Assembly (NCBI GenBank): GCA_002437565.1
Contig: DJQL01000101.1
Span: 3,344 to 14,326, forward strand
Origin: Prevotella sp. UBA6387
GTDB lineage: Bacteria > Bacteroidota > Bacteroidia > Bacteroidales > Bacteroidaceae
Reading direction: 5' to 3'
DNA length: 10,983 nucleotides
A program made the translations under genes and the position numbers. The notes under the pieces are model-generated. The model saw nothing but the letters and a program-made list of their open reading frames with translations, did no database searches and was not told the DNA's origin. The first letter of the stretch is position 1; every line of letters begins with the position of its first letter. Below are positions 6,449 through 10,983 of the stretch, in pieces.

Positions 6449-9400
6449 TTAGAATTGTACGTTCAGGCCGAAAGAGAAGCTCGGCCTGTCGGATAGCTGG
6501 ATGGTTGAAAATCCGCCCTGTGTGGGTGTCTGGCCTTTCAGGGCCGGGTCGCAGATGGTGAACAGGTTGTAGGCGGAGAGCGTGAGAGCCAGGCGTTGCA
6601 ACCCTATCCTGTCGAGGACGTTGGCGGGCAACTCGTATGTCAGCGACAGGCTCTGGAGCTTCAGGTAGTCGGCGCTCACCACGCGTATGTCGGAATAGTC
6701 GTACATCTCCCAGTAGTTTGTGCCTATGGTGTTCACCTCCGAGGCATCGCTCATTTCCGTCCACACGTTGCTGTATTTGTAGTAGGCCGACGAGCTCGCG
6801 CTGATGATGGACGGCAGGTTCGTGGTCTTCTCGTCGCCCGGCTTGCGCCAGCGGTTCATGTAGTCGCGGCTGTAGTTCTTCTCCGAATAGATGCTCGAAC
6901 CATAGCCGCCTGTGGCCTTTGATCCATACATGGCGAAGAGTCGTGTCTTGGCGCCGAGGCTGTAGCCCAGCACCACCGAGGCGTGCCATTGGCGATAGCG
7001 GAACGTGTTTGTTAGGCTTCCCTGGATGTCGGCCTCTCGCTTGCCCGAGGCTGAGAGCACGGTGGTGTAGGTGTCATACTTGCTCAGTCCGCGCAGGGCC
7101 TCCTGGTTGTTGTAATAGTCGTCGATGAGCGGTCCGCCGTCCACGGGGCTCAGGCCGAGGAAGCGGTAGCTGTAGAACGTGTTGACCGCCTGTCCCTTCA
7201 CGAGGGCCGTGCCGTTGAGGAAGTCGGAAAGCTCATAGGTCTGCGCCGCGGGGCGTGAGTCGAGCGAGTTCACGATCTTCGAGAACGAGGTGCTCACGCT
7301 CCAGCGGAAGTCGCGCGTGCGCAGCGGCGTGGCGGTGATGTCGAAGCTGTAGCCCTTGTTGGTCACGTCGCCTCCGTTGATGACATAGCTTCTCACGCCG
7401 TTGACGGTGCTCACGCGCTTGTTCATGAAGGCGTCGGTGGTCTTCTTGTAGAACGCGCTCAGCTCCATCTCCAGCCTGTGGTCGAAGAAGCTCATGTCGA
7501 GGCCGAGGTTCATGGAGTTTGTCTTCTCCCATTTCAAGTCGGGGTTGGGGTGAGAGTTGATTGACGACAGGTTCTCATTGTAGTATGAGTTGAGCGTTCC
7601 CTTGCGTATGGTCATCACCGGGCTTTCGGTGTCGAGCATGTTGCCTTGGAAGCCATAGCTTGCCTTGGCCGTGAGGTAGTCTACCCACTTGGCATTGATC
7701 CAGTGGCCCACGTCGTAGCTGCCCGACACCGACCAGATGGGCAGAAAGCGGTCGTTGGAGCGGTCTCCAAACTTGTTGCTGCCATCCACGCGCCCGTTAA
7801 GGTTCACTCGCCAGAGCTGCTTGTAGGCATAGGTCACGGAGAGATAGGTTGAGAGCGTGTTGCTCAGGTCGTCCACTATCGTGGGCACGTTGCCCATGGC
7901 CCAAGAGGCATAGGAAGTGTATATGGTGGGGTCGATGTCGCTCACGAAGGTCTCGCCGCGGTCGCGGAAATAGCCGCGCTGGGTGCTGGCATAGCTGCGA
8001 TACTTGGAGCTGTTAGCCTCCACGCCAAACGTGGCGTAGATGTTGTGCTGGTCGTCTTCGCCAAAGAACTTGTTGGCGTCCACCTGGAAGCGCGCCGTGT
8101 AGCTGCGGTTGGTCACGGAGGTGCGGTTCAGTTCGCCGCCCACCGGACAGGTCGACGACGATGGATAGTCGATGGTGGCGCCATATTCCGAGCCGCGGAG
8201 CGTGGCTATGTGCCACGTGCGTTCGCCCCACCAATTCTCAAGGTCGGTGTTGGAGTTTGTCACCGAGAGTATGGCGTTGGCCGTCAGCCAGTCGGTGAAG
8301 GTGAAGCGGAGGTTGGTGGTGAAGGTCATGGAGTTGACCTTCTGGTGGTTGTAGCTGTTGGCCAGCTCGTTGAGTATGTTGTAGTTGTACAGGCTGCCGT
8401 CGCTCTGCTTGCGCTTGTAGTAGTAATACTCGCCGTTGTCCTGGTATACGGGCAGTGTGCGCGTGGTGGTGTAGGCGTAGTTGAGCGGTGCTATCTCGTC
8501 TTGGTAGTAGCTGCGTCGCTGGTGGTAGCCATTGAAGGTTAACGATGCCGTTAGCAGTCGTGAGAACGTGTTGTCGAGGTTGAGCGACCACGTGTATCGC
8601 TCGTTGGCGTTGGCCTTTATCACGTCCTCTTCGTTGTCGTAGCCCATCGAGGCGTAGTAGCGCGACTTGCTTGAGCCTCCGCTCACGCTGGCCGTGTGCT
8701 GGGTGCTGAGCGCGTCGTGGCAGAGCAGCTTGAACCAGTCGGTGTTGCGCGTCTCGTCGGCGGCCACGCGCTGCTGGAACTCGTCGAAGGTGATGGCGCC
8801 GTTGTTCAGGTCTTGCACGTTCTTCTCATAGCCCACCGTTGTCATGAGGTATGGGAACTGGTAGTGGTCTTGCACCAGCTCGCGCGAGAACTGCACCCTC
8901 TCCTTCGAGTTCATCACGTCCACGGAGCGGTCGGTGTAGCGTGGCCGCACCTTGTAGTTCATGGAGAAGTTGTAGCTCACCACGGGCTTGCCTTCATATC
9001 CTCTTTTTGTCGTCACCACTATCACGCCGTTTGCGGCCTTGGTGCCATAGATGGCCGTGGCCGCGGCGTCTTTCAGCACGTCGATGCGCTCTATGTCTTG
9101 CGGGTTGATGCCAGCAATGGCGTTGCCTATGCGGTTCACGTAGTCGGGGTCGTTGAGCTCCTCGGGCGAGATCTCCACGGGGTCTTGCACCACTATGCCG
9201 TCGACCACCCACAGGGGCTCACGGTTGCCGATGAGCGTGGATGTGCCGCGGATGCGGATCTTCGGTGCCACGCCCACCTCGAATGAGTTGTTGTTGACCA
9301 GCAGGTCGGGAATCTTGCCCTCAAGCATCTGGTCGAGCGAGCTCATGTCGGTGCGCTCCAGGTCTTTCATCTTAGCCGTGGAGACGGCCGATGTCAGCGA

Positions 9401-10021
9401 CCGCTTGTTGAGCACCTGATAGCCAGTGACGACCACTTCATCGAGCGACTTGTCGTCGGCGTGAAGGATGATCTTCGCGGGATGGCCGGCCATGAGCGTG
9501 CGCATGACGCTGTTGAAGCCAAGGTAGCTCACCTCAACCGTGAGCCTCTGGCTCTCGGTGAAAATCTGGAAGTGGCCATTGGTGTCGGTCGTGGCCCCGG
9601 TGCCGGTGCCCTTGATCTTGACCGTGGCCCATTGCAAGGGCTCGCCATTGGCGTCGGTCACGGTGCCGCTGACCGCCAACTTGTGTTGCTGCGTGGCGCG
9701 GTGTGTGCCGCCCACACGCTTCAGCACGATGGTCTTGCCGCTTATCTCATAGACAAGGCCGCAATGGTCGCGCAGCACGCAGTCGAGCAGCGCGCCAAGC
9801 GAGAGGTCGGAGCACTGGCACGTCACGTCGGGCAAGCCGCTGAGCACCTGCTTCTGGTAAACGAAGTCGTAGCCCGTGCGTTGCTGCAAGTCTTGCACCA
9901 CCTGCTCCACGGGCGCGGCATGGTAGCTCGCGCTGTAACGCTGTGCCACCGCCGACAACGGCAGTGCCACGAGCGCGAAGACAAGCAAAAGAAAGTTTCT
10001 CAATCGTTGTTTTTCTCTCAT
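6449..10021 (-). CDS. SusC/RagA-family TonB-dependent outer-membrane transporter with N-terminal STN signalling domain
   Basis: A 1190-residue outer-membrane transporter that imports substrate captured by its SusD partner, powered by TonB. Order of parts: signal peptide 1-26 (cleavage after AVA); STN (secretin/TonB N-terminal) domain about 28-103 with VEQVVQDLQQRTGYDFVYQK (38-57); carboxypeptidase-regulatory-like beta domain about 115-190 (VSGTVTDANGEPLQWATVKI, 117-136); TonB box region SLDEVVVTGYQ (192-202); plug about 203-340, with the SusC signature IRIRGTSTLIGNREPLWVVD (255-274) and VLKDAAATAIYGTKAANGVI (315-334); then a beta-barrel ending in GLNVQF with a terminal Phe. The STN domain is the part that contacts FecR in signalling transporters, which fits the FecR gene 44 bases upstream. 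Four cysteines sit in the STN domain (68, 70, 81, 87). The start ATG at 10021 gives a good signal peptide. The frame is intact. Confidence 0.97.
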   Translation of the reverse strand: MREKQRLRNFLLLVFALVALPLSAVAQRYSASYHAAPVEQVVQDLQQRTGYDFVYQKQVLSGLPDVTCQCSDLSLGALLDCVLRDHCGLVYEISGKTIVLKRVGGTHRATQQHKLAVSGTVTDANGEPLQWATVKIKGTGTGATTDTNGHFQIFTESQRLTVEVSYLGFNSVMRTLMAGHPAKIILHADDKSLDEVVVTGYQVLNKRSLTSAVSTAKMKDLERTDMSSLDQMLEGKIPDLLVNNNSFEVGVAPKIRIRGTSTLIGNREPLWVVDGIVVQDPVEISPEELNDPDYVNRIGNAIAGINPQDIERIDVLKDAAATAIYGTKAANGVIVVTTKRGYEGKPVVSYNFSMNYKVRPRYTDRSVDVMNSKERVQFSRELVQDHYQFPYLMTTVGYEKNVQDLNNGAITFDEFQQRVAADETRNTDWFKLLCHDALSTQHTASVSGGSSKSRYYASMGYDNEEDVIKANANERYTWSLNLDNTFSRLLTASLTFNGYHQRRSYYQDEIAPLNYAYTTTRTLPVYQDNGEYYYYKRKQSDGSLYNYNILNELANSYNHQKVNSMTFTTNLRFTFTDWLTANAILSVTNSNTDLENWWGERTWHIATLRGSEYGATIDYPSSSTCPVGGELNRTSVTNRSYTARFQVDANKFFGEDDQHNIYATFGVEANSSKYRSYASTQRGYFRDRGETFVSDIDPTIYTSYASWAMGNVPTIVDDLSNTLSTYLSVTYAYKQLWRVNLNGRVDGSNKFGDRSNDRFLPIWSVSGSYDVGHWINAKWVDYLTAKASYGFQGNMLDTESPVMTIRKGTLNSYYNENLSSINSHPNPDLKWEKTNSMNLGLDMSFFDHRLEMELSAFYKKTTDAFMNKRVSTVNGVRSYVINGGDVTNKGYSFDITATPLRTRDFRWSVSTSFSKIVNSLDSRPAAQTYELSDFLNGTALVKGQAVNTFYSYRFLGLSPVDGGPLIDDYYNNQEALRGLSKYDTYTTVLSASGKREADIQGSLTNTFRYRQWHASVVLGYSLGAKTRLFAMYGSKATGGYGSSIYSEKNYSRDYMNRWRKPGDEKTTNLPSIISASSSAYYKYSNVWTEMSDASEVNTIGTNYWEMYDYSDIRVVSADYLKLQSLSLTYELPANVLDRIGLQRLALTLSAYNLFTICDPALKGQTPTQGGFSTIQLSDRPSFSFGLNVQF

Positions 10022-10065
10022 GAATCAATAAACACTTTATGTTTTTTCCTAATTGTTATCCGTCG
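10022..10065 (-). promoter_or_regulatory. AT-rich 44-base leader between the fecR-like and susC-like genes
   Basis: Counted directly, 13 of 44 bases are G or C (about 30%), against clearly GC-rich coding sequence on both sides. Read on the minus strand it contains A-rich runs (GGAAAAAACATAAAG) just before the transporter start, like the AT-rich translation leaders of Bacteroidetes, which often lack a Shine-Dalgarno site. I see no convincing -33/-7 promoter of the TTTG/TAnnTTTG type and no terminator hairpin. If an ECF-dependent promoter for the uptake genes exists here, it must overlap the end of the fecR-like gene. The assignment as a translation leader is inference. Confidence 0.3.
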
Positions 10066-10983
10066 CTATTCCGCCATTATGTCGACATTCTTGCCCTTTA
10101 CCCTGAACTTGATGCCGCCGCTCATCTCGAGTATGCGGAGCACGTCATGGAAGTTGCCATAGCGAGGCACGCTGCCCATGAACACCGTGGAAGCCACCTG
10201 CCGGTTGCCGAACCTGTATCGGAAATCGTACCAACGGCTGAGCTGCTCCATGATCTGCTCAAGGGTCTGGTTCTCGAACACGAACTTGCCGTGGGTCCAG
10301 CTGCTCACCACCTCGGTGTTGGCCGCGTGGATCGTCGCCGTGCCCATGCGCCTGTCGTATTCAGCCTGCTCGCCCGGCCTTAGCGTCAGCTCTCCACCAT
10401 TGCTACCCATGGGTCGCAGCGATATGCTGCCTCGCATGAGCGTGGTCACCACCTTGCCAGACGGGTAGGCGTTGATGTTGAACTCGGTGCCCAGCACCTT
10501 CACCTCCTGCCCCTCGGTCTCCACCATAAAGGGATGGGCGGCATCGTGAGCCACCTTGAAGTAGACCTCGCCCGCGGTCTTGACCCTGCGCTCCTTGCCG
10601 TCGAACACGGCAGGATATTCTATCCGCGAGCCGGCGTTGAGCCTCGCCTCGGTGCCGTCGGTCATGGTGAGCGTGTATTCGCCGCCGCGTGGTGTCTCCA
10701 AGACCACGGTGCCCTTGTAGCCATGAGCCAAGACTTGACCCATGGCCACCTTGTTCTTGCTTGCGTCGCCGCCAAGACGCACCACGCGGCCATCGCCAAG
10801 CCTGAGCACTGCCTTGGTGGTGCCGGCCTTGATGCGTATCTGGCGCGACCGCTCGGCGTTGGCAACGGCCTGGCTCTTCCACTGCGACACGCGCTTGTGG
10901 TATTCCCAACCGCCCAGCCCCACAATGACGACGGCAAGCACGATGGCCGCCACCGCCACAAGCCTGCGCAGCACCACCAAACG
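10066..10983 (-). CDS. FecR-family transmembrane anti-sigma factor (5' end outside window)
   Basis: The last 305 residues of a FecR-type anti-sigma factor. The frame is open to the window edge, so the TTG near 10980 is not the real start; the cytoplasmic N-terminal sigma-binding segment (typically about 80-90 residues) is missing. Visible parts: one membrane span at fragment residues 9-24 (VAVAAIVLAVVIVGLG), then a periplasmic region with the FecR domain about 90-192 (LNAGSRIEYPAVF, 115-127; GEVYFKVAHDAAHPFMV, 138-154; VLGTEFNINAY, 163-173), and a DUF4974-type domain about 230-303 (TLEQIMEQLSRWYDFRY, 240-256). FecR proteins hold an ECF sigma factor at the inner membrane and release it when the STN domain of the partner transporter signals; in Bacteroidetes this controls adjacent SusCD operons. 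The cognate sigma gene is expected further right. Confidence 0.95.
   Translation of the reverse strand, partial: RLVVLRRLVAVAAIVLAVVIVGLGGWEYHKRVSQWKSQAVANAERSRQIRIKAGTTKAVLRLGDGRVVRLGGDASKNKVAMGQVLAHGYKGTVVLETPRGGEYTLTMTDGTEARLNAGSRIEYPAVFDGKERRVKTAGEVYFKVAHDAAHPFMVETEGQEVKVLGTEFNINAYPSGKVVTTLMRGSISLRPMGSNGGELTLRPGEQAEYDRRMGTATIHAANTEVVSSWTHGKFVFENQTLEQIMEQLSRWYDFRYRFGNRQVASTVFMGSVPRYGNFHDVLRILEMSGGIKFRVKGKNVDIMAE

Noticed and set aside
5643..6452. Open frame of 269 codons on the + strand opposite the SusD gene
   Set aside because: The Val/His/Leu-rich composition is typical of antisense to a GC-rich gene; the minus strand has clear SusD motifs across the same bases.
6432..6989. A 186-codon upstream extension of the SusD frame
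   Set aside because: It overlaps the intact SusC-like gene in another frame, has shuffled low-complexity composition rich in Arg, His and Pro, and would bury the lipoprotein signal peptide that begins at the ATG at 6431.
9461..10162. Open frame of 233 codons on the + strand crossing the fecR/susC junction
   Set aside because: It is antisense to the STN region, the leader and the end of the fecR-like gene, all of which have convincing protein homology on the other strand.
10978..10980. TTG near the right edge as the start of the FecR protein
   Set aside because: The transmembrane span would begin almost at once and the sigma-binding N-terminal segment would be missing; the frame is open beyond the window.

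Overview
The window comes from the chromosome of a GC-rich member of the Bacteroidales (Bacteroides/Prevotella/Muribaculaceae type; I cannot name the genus). The evidence is a SusC/SusD outer-membrane uptake pair, a FecR anti-sigma factor with a C-terminal DUF4974-type domain, a FISUMP lipoprotein, Bacteroidetes-type lipoprotein signals followed by acidic residues, and short AT-rich leaders in place of clear Shine-Dalgarno sites.

Layout. The left end (1-807, + strand) is the C-terminal two thirds of a sodium/glutamate symporter (gltS), cut by the window edge. Everything else lies on the minus strand and reads right to left as one tightly packed gene set: a FecR-type anti-sigma factor (5' end beyond the window), an STN-containing SusC-family TonB-dependent transporter, a SusD/RagB lipoprotein, a lipoprotein resembling the Bacteroidetes zinc-metallopeptidase family but without the zinc-binding motif, a FISUMP-domain lipoprotein, and a secreted protein with two thioredoxin domains. 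Gaps between these genes are about 17 to 44 bases, so an operon is likely. No rRNA, tRNA, mobile element, CRISPR array or intergenic stretch above 50 bases is present.

How the genes may work together (inference). FecR plus a SusC with an N-terminal STN signalling domain is the known trans-envelope arrangement: substrate binding at the outer membrane is relayed through STN to FecR, which releases an ECF sigma factor. That sigma factor would be expected just to the right of the window. SusC and SusD form the importer; the two small lipoproteins are candidate accessory surface subunits; the double thioredoxin-fold protein is a candidate periplasmic thiol-disulfide enzyme for the cysteine-bearing partners. 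The substrate cannot be read from the sequence: no glycoside hydrolase, sulfatase or active peptidase is visible.

The least ordinary items are the duplicated thioredoxin protein, the apparently inactivated metallopeptidase-like lipoprotein, the number of cysteines in SusD and in the STN domain, and the overlapping stop codons of gltS and the thioredoxin gene.
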